From positions 310,001 through 374,000 of the forward strand of contig JAKOGH010000168.1 in assembly GCA_024811115.1 (NCBI GenBank): a stretch of 64,000 nucleotides of DNA. Direction: 5' to 3'. Under the pieces are notes generated by a model that worked only from the letters and a program-made list of their open reading frames with translations, did not search any database and was not told the DNA's origin. The translations under genes were made by a program, and so were the position numbers. Source of the DNA: Terana coerulea (taxonomy: Eukaryota; Basidiomycota; Agaricomycetes; Polyporales; Phanerochaetaceae). Below are positions 1-10,681 of the stretch, in pieces; position 1 is the first letter of the stretch, and every line of letters starts with the position of its first letter.

Positions 1-1465
1 AAGATCGATGTCGAGCTGAAGATGGGCTGAAGATGCAAATACTCCCAGCGGCGCGCCTCGCCCAGTGATAATCGCAGTTCTGCAGGAAGGCATCCGCGTC
101 CGCCGGACATGTTATGTAGTGCGGAAGTATGCACTCGCGTGCAATCCAGGCGAATCAATGCAAGCTATGAGCTGGGATGTTAGTGCAAATTGAGGTGGCG
201 GTTGTTGTGATGTGAGACATCTGTTGCATTTAACAACGGCGCGCATACAGAGACTCTTTATTGCGCTGTTGTTGCAGTTGTGGCCGCCCGTATTGTAGAT
301 GAGGGTCTGTGAAGACGGCTGGATACACGCCTTGCTCGCTCCGCGTCGGGTGTGAAGTGTAAGGATCAGCGCGCACTGTAACGCTCAAGAAATTTCTCGG
401 AATATGCGGAAGGAACCTATGGCAATATCGGACGACCAGGCAATCACTACAAGGTCTGTTGGGTTTACAGTATGTACGCTCAGCTACCAGCTGCGTCACT
501 GCAGGATAATACCAATTCACTTACTGAGAAAAAATCTTCGTCGGTCGGAGAGGAACCGCACGTGACACACTGCTGACCACCTCTTCACTGTCTCATTCCG
601 CACGATTCAACCTCCCGCAGTGTCGTGGTAACGGAGGGGGTTCAAGACTATATGCATTATGCGTTCGAGAGCATTGGTTGGGAGCAAAGCGTCGGCGTCT
701 CTTTTCGAAGCTGCCTCGGCCCTTCGGCGCATCAGCGCCATCACATGATGCTTTAGGCAAGTTGTTCACACGCAATCTGGCCCGAGCGGCGGGCCCAAGC
801 CCATGTTACCCATGTACATGCGAGGGGGGGGGGGGGGCAGTATCGCTAGCGCTGAAATCACCTTGTCTAGTGGTGGTGACCCCCTCCTCGGTGTCCCGCT
901 GCAGAGACGCTCACCACATTTGGTAAGATGCTGATTGCCGTCAATGTCACTTGCACTGGCAGACGAGATTACAGCCTGCTTGTCCATTGCTCTCAATGCC
1001 ACCCCCATTACACCCCCGCCGGTCACAAGATATGGCCATTGCTGCATAAGGCTCGATAAAAGAGCAATTTTCTTGTGCTCGCAGGCCCTTACATCGACCA
1101 GTTGGAAGTCCAGCACAGGCGGCCGTTTGGCCGAGCCCCCGTTGAAGTACATACGCTAAGCCTTCCGAGAACGAAACTAGGGTTACCAACATTGACATAG
1201 CTTTAAGAGATTTCAGGGGTTTTCGCAAATATGTAGCTCACAGCGTCGCACCAACCTGCACAGGTAAGTCACTGTAAGTAGTCATCTCGTTGTTACCTTG
1301 CAACTGGGGTCTTGCCTAATATTGAGCGTCTGATCTGCTGGCGCTTCGACAAGGTGGTTTCACCGATTTGGATCGTGCCTCCCCCGTGTACATGTCTCAC
1401 AAGTACTAAAATGCCAGCCTCTCGCTTTCGACTTCTTCCTTCAACCGCCACAATCTTGCTCATAG
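1..1465. other. Gene-free 5' end of window
   Basis: No coding region can be supported here. A reverse-strand open frame of 128 codons at 766-1152 gives a protein-like sequence, but it ends in low-complexity glycine and proline codons over a run of G bases near 827-837 and matches no family I recognise. The other open frames are short and overlap on both strands. Confidence 0.4.
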
Positions 1466-1619
1466 TACTGTACATTAATGACCTGACAGGGGCTAGCGCC
1501 CAAATTTGATTTCACCGACAAAGCTCCAAAATCGCCATAAATCAAAAGAAAATTATTGGCGGGGTCAGCGGAAAATGGGTGTGACGTGTGACATCCTGTC
1601 AGGTCATTAATGTACAGTA
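1466..1619. mobile_element. Small TA-flanked inverted-repeat element (MITE)
   Basis: Two perfect 25-bp inverted copies lie at 1466-1490 and 1595-1619. The outermost two bases on each side are TA, so the element proper is 1468-1617 (150 bp) with 23-bp terminal inverted repeats that start CTGTACATTAATG. A TA target duplication with short perfect ends is typical of non-autonomous Tc1/mariner or Fot1/pogo derivatives. The interior of about 100 bp is AT-rich and has no coding capacity. The family cannot be named without a repeat search. It differs in end sequence from the other MITE in this window (56.6 kb). Confidence 0.75.
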
Positions 1620-1689
1620 GTTTGCTACTCCCACCGTGCACGTTCAGAACCACGACATGGAACGCGATACCAATTCTCCGAGCTAGCCT

Positions 1690-2957
1690 GAAAGAAAGGT
1701 CTACCCCTGGAGAAACTGGACAAATGCGAGGTCTGTGGCTCTTAGCAAGGCCCAGACAAAGAGAGGCTAAGGCTGTGTGTAGGATGTGGAGAGGTGCGTA
1801 CTGAATAATGTAGGCTAACTCTGTCGCTCACGGTCTAACTTCGTGATTCATAACAGACAACATATTGCTCTGACCAGTGTCAGAAGGAGCATTGGTTGAC
1901 TCACAGGACCAAATGCGGTATGCCTCTATCATGCTTGCCCCTATCTATAACTGACAGAGTTAGGCAGTACCGATCATATTAGTGTTGAAACCTTCTACCC
2001 ATTCCTTTCCGTCCTTGCGGATATGGCGCACTTCAAGAAGTCTGCGCATTTTGCCAAGTTTGGCGTCATACTGAACAACGACGCCGCCGATCCGGGCAAG
2101 TGCATCACCAGGCTTCCAGATGGTTACGAGGCTCGATTACTCGTGGTGGACGACACGCGCACATGGCTCAACCCCATGCTGCCTCCATCGCCCAATGCAA
2201 TCATGGCGTGGTGACCGCTCGCAGGCAACGCTAAGGTCGCGACCAAGTTGATGGCGAGAGTCATCAGAGACGGGGGTACCTAGCCATCTACACCGCCATG
2301 GCCCTTGCGATACTCTCGGAGGTATACACCACGAATTCAGGGGCCGACTCGGAGGAGCACCGTGTCCGGCTCAAGTACCTCACGTCCCTATCACAGACTT
2401 CGGCATTGCCAAGGGGTCCGCGGACGTCAAGAACCAGGACAAGCTCGCCTACCTTCGGCTTTTCTCAACATCGCGTCGTACGCGGACAGGATCCCGACGA
2501 GCACTACTAGCTCTACTTCCGGACGCTCAGCAAGCAGGAAGTGCTGCTCGACATCGGCATGTTCACCTTCAACATGGGTATCATGGTCGCCGCAGATCCG
2601 TACGCCACCCCTGCCATGCAACAAGCCTTGTCGGGCTTTGTGCCTGCCGTCTTTCGGGAACGGGAGATGCGCAAGAACGCGCCACGGATCCACAAGGAGC
2701 GCAAGCGCGTCACAGTGCTACGCAGCACGAAGCTACATGAGGTCGTTCGCCAGAAGAACATGGCGGAGCTCGACGGCTCTGCACTCCGTGCTGTAGATGC
2801 GTGCATGGAGCAGTTGGCTGATGGGCCAGTGTCTGAGGGCGAGAAGGCGCTGTCACGTTCGCTCATCGTCGACATGACAGCAGCAATGAGAGCGAACATC
2901 GCTCAGAGTTGGTGGAAGAATTACCCGAAGGAACCTGCTATGGCCATCCATAACTAG
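1690..2957 (+). pseudogene. Decayed MYND zinc-finger protein gene
   Basis: Translation in pieces gives a MYND-type zinc finger: C-x2-C near 1725-1736, a second C-x2-C near 1774-1785, then after a likely intron (about 1795-1857) C-x3-C and H-x3-C at about 1867-1917. MYND fingers bind proline-rich partner peptides. A downstream domain of unknown function follows and ends at a stop at 2955-2957, where the last 138 codons form one clean frame. The reading is broken by TAG at 1743-1745 inside the finger, by TGA near 2212, and by frame changes around 2280, 2395 and 2460-2510. Part of this could be sequence error, since the window has many one-base indels, but the number of lesions favours a pseudogene. 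It could also be a real gene with misread introns. Confidence 0.55.
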
Positions 2958-3305
2958 GATCAGTGCTGCGAGTGCGTCCATGTGCATCTGGTTTGTACTA
3001 TAGGAAGGAGTGTGTATTATGGTCGGTGTAAACTATACGGCCCAGTGTATCTCTACAAATCAGTGTATTTCGTGTATAATGCCCCGGCGTATGTTTGGCT
3101 AGGATTCAATATGACGAGAGCTGTACTTACATCAATATTTCGATACACTTCGTATTTTCCTCCAGCCCTCGAGTGCAATTATGAAGTTCTTTTTGCAATG
3201 AGTGGAACCGCGCGCATAGCGGTCGACTTCCTAGTACATGTCGCATCGACGAATACGAAGAAGTCAACATAGAAGTAAGCTCTACAACGGAGGGCCCAAT
3301 TATTC
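2958..3305. other. Short intergenic gap
   Basis: AT-rich spacer between the MYND pseudogene and the 3' end of POL12. Nothing recognisable apart from short repeats of a GTGTAT-like motif near 3010-3080. Confidence 0.5.
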
Positions 3306-5483
3306 TCACTCAGAAACCTTCTGAATGTCTATCTGTATCTTCCCATTTGCTTCAATGCGTAGACTCGCATACGTACCCTTCGTCGCGAAAGAGGGATTTA
3401 CCACGTTGGTGTCATCAACGACCTGTAGAGTCTACCTGAGTATACCTGCTGAGACAATGAGCAAGAACAGACGAACCTTGTGGAAATGCTTGAGCTTGCT
3501 CGGCAATATGAGAACGACCGGGGCGGTCTTCTCCGAATCATCCCGTTTCTCATCTTCGAGGTCAGCCACTAAGTCCAGCCTCTCCGAGTGGCTGACGTCG
3601 AGGTTGACTTCGTGCGCCAGATCAAGCGGCGGAGGGAAGATCGGGTAGAAACTGGCAATGGGCAACCGATCAGCCCAGGCGTTCGACAAGCGGAATGTGA
3701 AGGTACCTTCGTTGCTGCAGAACATGCCGACAGAGCTTCGCCATTGCATCGCTTGCTGGAGTTTCACCCTCCTTCACAGGCTCTGACGCTATCTCCGACA
3801 TGGGGCGGAAGAGCTCTTCTTTACGGAGGTGGAAGAGAACATCCACGCTTGACACGGCGAAGGCCACGCCATTCAGTGCGAAGCGACTCGGGTTTGGAAG
3901 AGCGTGGATTCTCTGTAGATCGCCTTCCACTTAGAAAATCATATTAGGAAGGGGGTATCCTCAGACGTACAGGATCTTTGATGAAGTCAAACTCTGCCTG
4001 CGGAAAGACGGCATGGTTGCTCATGAGGTCGCGTGTGCTTGGCACAATGAGGGCGGTTGTACCTGGCAGTGCATCAAGAAGGTGCTGAAGAGGCTGGAGG
4101 ATCAAAGTGTCAAATAGCTCTGTGGGCGTTGCATCCACTTCTCCGGTTTTTATCGACGGATGCATGCAGTCAACGAAGGGGCCGACCTGAATATAGAGAA
4201 TTATTAAAGACGACGGTGTCATGAGTATGAGCACTAGCATACCAACAATATCACGTCAGGTTTGTCCACCTTCCATTTTGCTAGCAGCTGCTTCCACGAT
4301 TCGTACTTGAGGTCGGCATCCGCTGTGAACGGTCCACAGGCTATTGCGACTGAAAAGCCTTCGCTATTATCGGGAACGGTTTGGGTTGGCGCAGGCAGCG
4401 GAGGTAGCTGCATAACTGGTCATGAGCGGCATCGTGGGCTGAAACGGCGGTGGACCCACTGGCAGTATCTCTGTGACTGAAAACCATCCTCCTCCGCCAT
4501 TCTTCCCTTTCAGAGCCACTATTGCACCTGGGAAGAATCCTACGCCGCCAATACCCCTTTTCGCCCCCCCTTAATCTGACGTTCGGGTCGAGTTTGAGAG
4601 GTATCCGCGAGCCATAGCCTCTTGATCTAGGAGACTCAAGGGTGAGACTGGCTTCGTTGAGCTTGATGGCGGTTGTGGAAGACGAGTCCGCATCAAACGT
4701 GATGCGACCGACGACTGTAATTTCTTCCTGAGCCAGAGTCAATGATGAGATATACGAGGCAGCCACAAGCATACCTCTGTGCTGGCTGAAGGATCGCCAA
4801 GCTCATTCACGCTGTGATATGCTTCGACGAAGCCTTCAAAGCTGTTTATGCGATCGTCCAACCTCCCACTCCGCTCTGAGATTTTTTCGTACATGTACCG
4901 GTCTAAACGAAGTCAGCGCCGTAAAATATACTCCCTGAGCGAGACTCACATCTCCGAGTCCTTCCTGTATCCGGCGCCAAGTCTTTACACACGACGTTCA
5001 CTCTACTACTCGATCCTGCCGCTCTCGATTTCATGTCAAGCCCGTCTGGCAGCCTAACATGACTTGTACTTGAGGGTAGGTGAGGCTGAAAAGGCTCTGA
5101 TTTGATGGGCCTGCCGAAGTTTGCCAGGCTGATTGTCTGCCGTCCGAGAAGACTAGCTTTTCCTGACGATCTCTTCGTGTTGTCATTTATAGCCGCGTTA
5201 TGTCGAAGGTCTTGCCGAAGTTCCTCTACAGAGGCCTTCGTGAAGACATTGATAGTTGCACCAGGATATCTGCTGCCGAAGTTGAGGATTTTCGCCTCCC
5301 ATTTGTGATAGAGGTCGTCCGCGGAGATGTTATAGTTTCTGCATAAGTTAACACCTACTGAAGTCAAGCAAAGCAGCACCGGTGGATAGATATGCCCTTA
5401 CAGTCTTCTAGCAGCTCGTCTTCGAGTGTGGCCCCAAAGCGTCTAACGAGTTCGTCGCGGGTGTCGGAATCGGAGGCGGGCAT
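3306..5483 (-). CDS. POL12: DNA polymerase alpha subunit B (primase-polymerase accessory subunit)
   Basis: This is the B subunit of the DNA polymerase alpha-primase complex, which primes replication and tethers the catalytic subunit. The N-terminal exon starts MPASDSDTRDELV at 5483. After an intron the conserved segment YNISADDLYHKWE appears. The OB/phosphodiesterase-like core follows: the FFPGAIVALKG block near 4510-4540, GPFVDCMHP near 4180, TPTELFDTLILQPL near 4090-4130 and NPSRFALNG near 3885. The last exon ends IDIQKVSE at 3306. At least five introns can be placed, for example a donor at 4772. Two single-base frame changes interrupt otherwise conserved sequence, one in or beside the C7 run at 4564-4570 and one near 4415-4425; both look like sequence error rather than decay. 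An open frame allows an upstream start at 5648, but 5483 fits the family better. It is transcribed divergently from the neighbouring epimerase gene. Confidence 0.88.
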
Positions 5484-5736
5484 CGCGTATACCAGTGGGA
5501 GACTCGAGGAGGTCGCGACCGTCGCGTCCAGACACGCGGCGTCACACGCGTTACGAGGCGCACTGATTGCTGAGGTAATCTGGCTGATGCACGCATTTGG
5601 CAATTGAGCGCTACCGTGACTGACGTCACTTCTGCTTTCACCCGCCATGTCTGAGTCTCAGTCACCAAACTTCGAGCCTCGATACTTTCCCAAGACATAC
5701 CAGACAACACTCAATTCACCAAACTAAACGATCGAA
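5484..5736. promoter_or_regulatory. Shared divergent promoter of POL12 and the NAD(P)HX epimerase gene
   Basis: The two start codons face away from each other across 253 bp, so both promoters must lie here or overlap the 5' ends of the genes. The palindromic stretch TGACTGACGTCACTTC near 5618-5633 contains a CRE/ATF-type TGACGTCA core, a plausible bZIP site. Function is inferred from position and motif only. Confidence 0.5.
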
Positions 5737-6777
5737 ATGTCTGTCAGATATTTGACTGCCAGGCTTGCGCAACAGGTACAGTAGCATGTGTAAAATGTCG
5801 CAAACCCTCTCTGATCCATTCCCGAGATTGACGAAGAGCTCATGAGTGCAACCGGTGCTTTCAGCTTGGACCAGGTAAATGGAAGGACTCAGAACCTCAC
5901 TTTTACAGAATTCTGATTCCGCATATAAGCTAATGGAACTGGCTGGCCTCGCCTGCGCGCAAACGTTGGCCACCGTGTACAAGAAGGAGAAATATCCTCG
6001 AGTTCTGGTATGCTGTGGTCCTGGGAACCAAGGCGGAGATGGTCTAGTAGCTGCGAGGCACTTGGGTGAGTAATGACTCCGTCTCAGCTTCGTGTCTCAT
6101 GGTCATTTCATAAACGCAGGCATGTTTGGATACGATCCCACCATATGGTACCCGAAGGTATGCTCCTTGCTTCTACTCGTGCGTTATGGTAATCACAGAA
6201 CCTCTGCAGCCTGGGTCAAAAGATATCTACCAAGCGAGCAGCCCTCAACATATCTGCGCTTCTTCCAGCTAATATCTTAGCAGCGTCTCCAAGAGCAATG
6301 CAAAGAATATGAAGATCCCCACCATCGCTCCTTCAACGGACATCGACTCGCTGCGAGATGCCCTCGCTCGCTCAGACGTCATTATGGACGCCATTTTTGG
6401 ATTCTCGTTCAAGCCACCCGTCCGCGCACCTTTCGATCAGGCCCTGGACCTCATCACGAAATCCGGCTTACCCATCGTCTCGGTCGATATCCCGTCCGGA
6501 TGGGATGTGGAGAAGGGTAATGAGGCTGGCGTAGGCCTGAACCCTGACGTGCTCATCAGCTTGACTGCGCCGAAGGAGGGTTCGAGAGAGTTCAAAGGGA
6601 AGCACTTCCTGGGCGGTCGATTTGTGTCAAAGTACGTATGCAACCCTGCCTGAGAGATGCCCGTGGCTTACTCGATGTCGCAGAGCAATGGCTGAGAAAT
6701 TCGATTTGAACCTTCCAGAGTATCCTGGATTTGACCAGATTGTGGAACTGCCGTCTGCAAGTGCCCAGAAGCTCTAA
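5737..6777 (+). CDS. NNR1: NAD(P)H-hydrate epimerase (YjeF N-terminal domain)
   Basis: The enzyme interconverts S and R forms of hydrated NAD(P)H so that the partner dehydratase can repair them. The translation starts [13 protein letters not shown] and is split by short introns. The nucleotide-binding block [19 protein letters not shown] is at about 6010-6065, [16 protein letters not shown] near 6388-6435 and [13 protein letters not shown] near 6480-6515. The last exon ends at the TAA at 6775-6777. Length is as expected for the single-domain epimerase. Two oddities lie between 6210 and 6310: the exon encoding PGSKDIYQ is followed by no clear GT donor (a GC donor is possible), and a one-base shift is needed near 6305 to enter the [12 protein letters not shown] frame. 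Identification rests on the GxGNQGGDG and DIPSG motifs. Confidence 0.85.
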
Positions 6778-7225
6778 AGTCCAACTGACGCAAGAAGGTG
6801 AATATTGTCTACTGAGACAGATAGAACATGGATAGAATGCAGATGTCCAGTATACCATAAGGCCAATGCAGATAGTATACTTGAAAACAAATCTGAGACA
6901 TCTTCGGTCATAGATGTTCAGAAAGTTACTTAGCTCACTGCCCACAAGCGGCGCCATGAGGATGCACCTCTTGTGCAAGCCTGAGGAGCTGAAGCACATG
7001 TCGGTTCTGCGCACAAACTTGCCAGATCTAGCGAGCTGCCAATAGAACAAGATGTCTGTCTAAGAGAATGAGTTCAGCTGAACTCCTTACGAGGATTGTG
7101 CAAACCTACTAGGTGTGGCAGCCGGCAGGTTCGCACGTGGACGAAAGAACAAATACTGGTTTAATTTTGCAGTATAGATATCACGCTGCACAGACCCGCA
7201 TTCTTTTCCGACAAGGAATGCTGAG
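6778..7225. other. Intergenic spacer
   Basis: AT-rich spacer between the epimerase stop and F-box-like copy A. Reverse-strand open frames here overlap the epimerase 3' exon and look like shadows. Nothing recognisable. Confidence 0.5.
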
Positions 7226-8299
7226 TCACACTATTTGTGTCTGCTTCACCACCAGAATCATATGGATAGCAGATGCAGACTGCTTTCCTGGAGTATTGAT
7301 ATAAGGCCCTTGTACTGAAACTACCCATCTGACTCCCTCGTCTGTGGTTGATTCATACCTGTTGCCATCATAAGGGCGACATTCAAACAATTTGAGCAAA
7401 CTACTTACATGATCCAATGTTCATCTGAGGGGTCATGCTCTAAAGAGAGCATTCCCAGAAGACACTCTGTCCCCTCCGTATCTCATATATTTTTCAGCAG
7501 CCTCTCCTGCATTTTCTCTTTGCTAAAAATCCCCCAAATGCATATTTTCTGTAGGCTGAGGTTTGAGACTATAGTCTGCAGTGTGCCTTTCCTCATACCG
7601 TACCAAATATCGTCAGAGGACATCCAGAAGACCTTCGGTGCAGGGGGCGTTCCGAAGTCCTTGTGCGATTTGGGGTCTGTATAGTCTGCTCTGCCTATAT
7701 CAATTGTATGCTATAATTTAAACACCTATTAGCGTGAGATACCAGATGCTAAGCAGCGGCCCAGCACATGCACCAGGGATGCCCACTGGGGGATAGCAGA
7801 CCCAAACAGTTGCACCATCTCATGAGCCTTCTTGTTACGCCCCCAAAAATTTCATCAGGTAAACCGCATGCGGCGTCATGATGGGAAGTGCGCGTCGTAG
7901 ACCGGCAATTGAGTCTACAGAGCTGACGGCAGCCATAAGGATGTACAAGTTCTTCACGTTTGGCGTGAGTTTTGCAATAGTGTAGAGCTCTCTACCGAAG
8001 CCTCCTTCCAGCCTCAAGTTGCGAACAGTCCTGCCGATAGTGGGATTGGCGGCTAGTACTCGGGCAATGGTCTTCGCGTGCTCCTGCTTGGTTATATGCA
8101 GGTAATTAAAGAGCAGTGGGGTTCCCACGCGCAGCCAGCGTTTTGAAACCAGCAGCGCGTCACTCGAGGGACGACTCCGTGCATGCAATCGTATGCCTAG
8201 GACGATGTCGTGGTATGAGCGGAAGCGGAAGAAATCGTCGGGAGTGAGGTGGTGACTGAGGATTTCGCGGAGGAGCTCCTCGGGAAAAATGTTGTCCAT
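7226..8299 (-). CDS. F-box-like protein, family copy A (frameshifted)
   Basis: The protein begins MDNIFPEELLREILSHHLT, an F-box-like helix pair of the kind that recruits target proteins to SCF ubiquitin ligases. SDALLVSKRWLRVGTPLLF and the repeat-like block VRNLRLEGGFGRELYTIAKL follow. The first exon runs 8299 to about 7835. The frame then shifts by one base in the G5/T5 tract near 7845-7855 before the family block NKKAHEMVQLFGSAI. A further exon at about 7405-7680 carries the family segment IVSNLSLQKIC, and a final exon begins near 7370 and stays open to 7226, about 35 codons longer than in the relatives. Four more copies lie in this window. The target protein is unknown. It may be a pseudogene. 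Confidence 0.6.
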
Positions 8300-10681
8300 A
8301 ATCTTCCTGGGCCGTGCTATACGTCTCCCGACGTGCGCGGAGAGTTTCTTTGTCGAGCCGAGCGGTGAGGTGATGGTTACGCGCAGACTGAGAAAGCTCA
8401 ATGAGCGACGCGGTACGCCGCACGCGATCAAAAGCGGTCACGCCGTATGTGACACCCGCGTGACCAGGGTGTAGCGTGCTCCCTTGAGCTCGTTCAACGT
8501 ACAACGTTCCACATTTGCATTTGATCGCAGAAGGTATATGAGCCCAACGAAGCGTTGCAGAGTGGAACGCAAACGGTACGAATATTGCTGGAACAATTCA
8601 ACCGCGGGCCATTCACTGTCGAAGATGGTTGCGCACGGGCAGAGTGCGATGCGAAGAGGCGGCACGACCATAAATTCTGGGCAGGATGACATGAAGTGAA
8701 TGGGGAGCCGTAAACACAGATACTAGACCTGCAAAATAGTATACCTTAAACTGCGACGGAGCGTTGGAACTGCGGTAGGAATTGCAGGGCTCTTCATTCA
8801 AATCCGGGTACGAAGCAAGCGTGTCGGGCACAGCTATAGCTTGAGCTTGAGGCCCCACCCACACGTTCCGCATGAGATTCCGACAAAAGAAGCCTGCTGT
8901 GCTAGAGTCAGTAACCGTAATATTTTAAAATTGGTATAGTATGGCTGATCACTTTTAGGTTGCGTGCGGCGTTCGCAGAAGCCGGCGGAGTGGACTGTCC
9001 AGGACCACATGTCGATAATGAGGTAAACGAGGGCTATCTTTCGGGGCCATTTGTCGCCTTGAGATGCTACAAGCACGTGCATAGGTCAGCAATTATCACG
9101 GTTCATCAGATATCGCCGACCGGTATTGAACACAGCCGCCTTTGAACAGGCTTGAGCTCCTCAAGAAGTTCGCCGTTATGAGGTCCTGTAAGAGTGCCAA
9201 ACAACCGACAGACTTTCCGTTGGCTCCGCTTGCACTGGAGGGAATGGACGGAATTTGCCGTAGAATGGAAGGACGGGGTAAATCTGGATGTCTGGCGGTC
9301 CGATGACTACATATGAGATAATGGACGCTCACTCAGTCATTCGCATAAGCTTAAGCTCAATACAGTGTCACCTGAGCCCAGAGCGCTCCTGCTCGTCCAA
9401 GTCGGCCCAAGACCGCACGGGACCCTGACGTCGCGGATGCTTTTACCATTCACCAATCCGACCGCGGCAGAGATCGCAGGGTGTCGCCGAGATCGCCGAC
9501 CCTAACCTATTGCGGGAGGAGTGTCTTCCCCGACGAAAGACGCCACAATGGTGGTGTGCAAGGTACCGCATGCTCCTATGCGTAATCGTAGCACCTGAGT
9601 TTGTGGAGTGTATGCTCGCGTCCGTATACGTGTTGAGAGGTGTAGGGTCTCCTGGTACTTGCGCACAGCTTGGGTAGCGGTGCAAAGAAAATGGATGGTT
9701 CCTTGAGTGTACGAGACCGGTCGATATCCGTATAGAAAGTCGTTCGGCGAATCGACGGAATAGTTATCGGTACCTGGTACCTGTTCCGTTCTGTAGGCAT
9801 AATGAAAGTAATTTGCAGTAGGAGATAAGTGCGTACTTGTACCAGGCACTCCGTCATGTATATCCGGCCCGTGATTCGCACAGTCATGGTTGATGTGTTG
9901 TGGTAGACTGATTGGACCGGTCTTGGGACAAATGCAAAGAAGATTGCCAGGCGTTGAATGAGGATCACTTGCCGCAGAGAATGGGCTCACGAGGCACCGC
10001 AAGGACGGCATGAGAACATATGCGGCGATGCGGCGAACAGACTGGCCGAGACGATCTTGGTCTGGCACCGCGGCGCCACGCTGAGAGACAATTATGAGTA
10101 TCTGTTTCTTTTCCTGGACACTGAACGACGCTGGGCGATATCCCTCACCAGCGTCTCAGACTTTCCGAGATCCAGCTGGTTGTAATATCAGAGCTCGCTG
10201 GGCGTGGTCTGCGAGCCGGCATGTCAGCCAAGGACAACCTTCTGTGGAATGAAGAGGGTCAGAGGTGCTCTGCGGGCACCTCGGGGTTCTCGGAGACCCT
10301 GTCCGGTAGAGGCGAGGCAGTCTCCAGGAAACCGACGTGGTCGATGCCATTCGCTGATAGAATCTTCCCACGCTCATTGTGCAGTGGTGATGCTTTCCGC
10401 TTTCCGCTCTCAGCTTGCTCCTCAGGCCCACTCGGAGCAGAACACACCATGGCCTGTCCATGGCCCGAACTCGCCTTATATCGGACCATCGGTTTCTGAT
10501 AATCCGCGACCGCGCGCGGCAACGCTTCCCCCTGACATCGAGCGGCTGGACGACCCCGGTCTTGAGCGAGCTTCCACCACGAGAGAACGATACACGCACT
10601 TGAGCTGGTCTTGAGTCTCTCTATGCTCGCCAAAGCACGACTGCTCTATTCTACTCCCTCATCCCAGCTTGCCGCAAGCTT
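8300..10681. other. Gene-free stretch upstream of the P450 gene
   Basis: About 2.4 kb with many short overlapping open frames on both strands (for example 9502-10068 reverse and 10204-10614 forward) that give no recognisable protein and no credible exon chain. It contains the 5' flank of F-box-like copy A and the P450 promoter. I see no tRNA, terminal repeats or long inverted repeats. Confidence 0.45.

Noticed and set aside
766..1152. A reverse open frame with protein-like sequence
   Set aside because: No start context, no family match, and it crosses a long G run. It was kept only as a remark in the gap entry.
9502..10185. Open frames on both strands upstream of the P450 gene
   Set aside because: They oppose one another, have no conserved motif and do not connect into exons.
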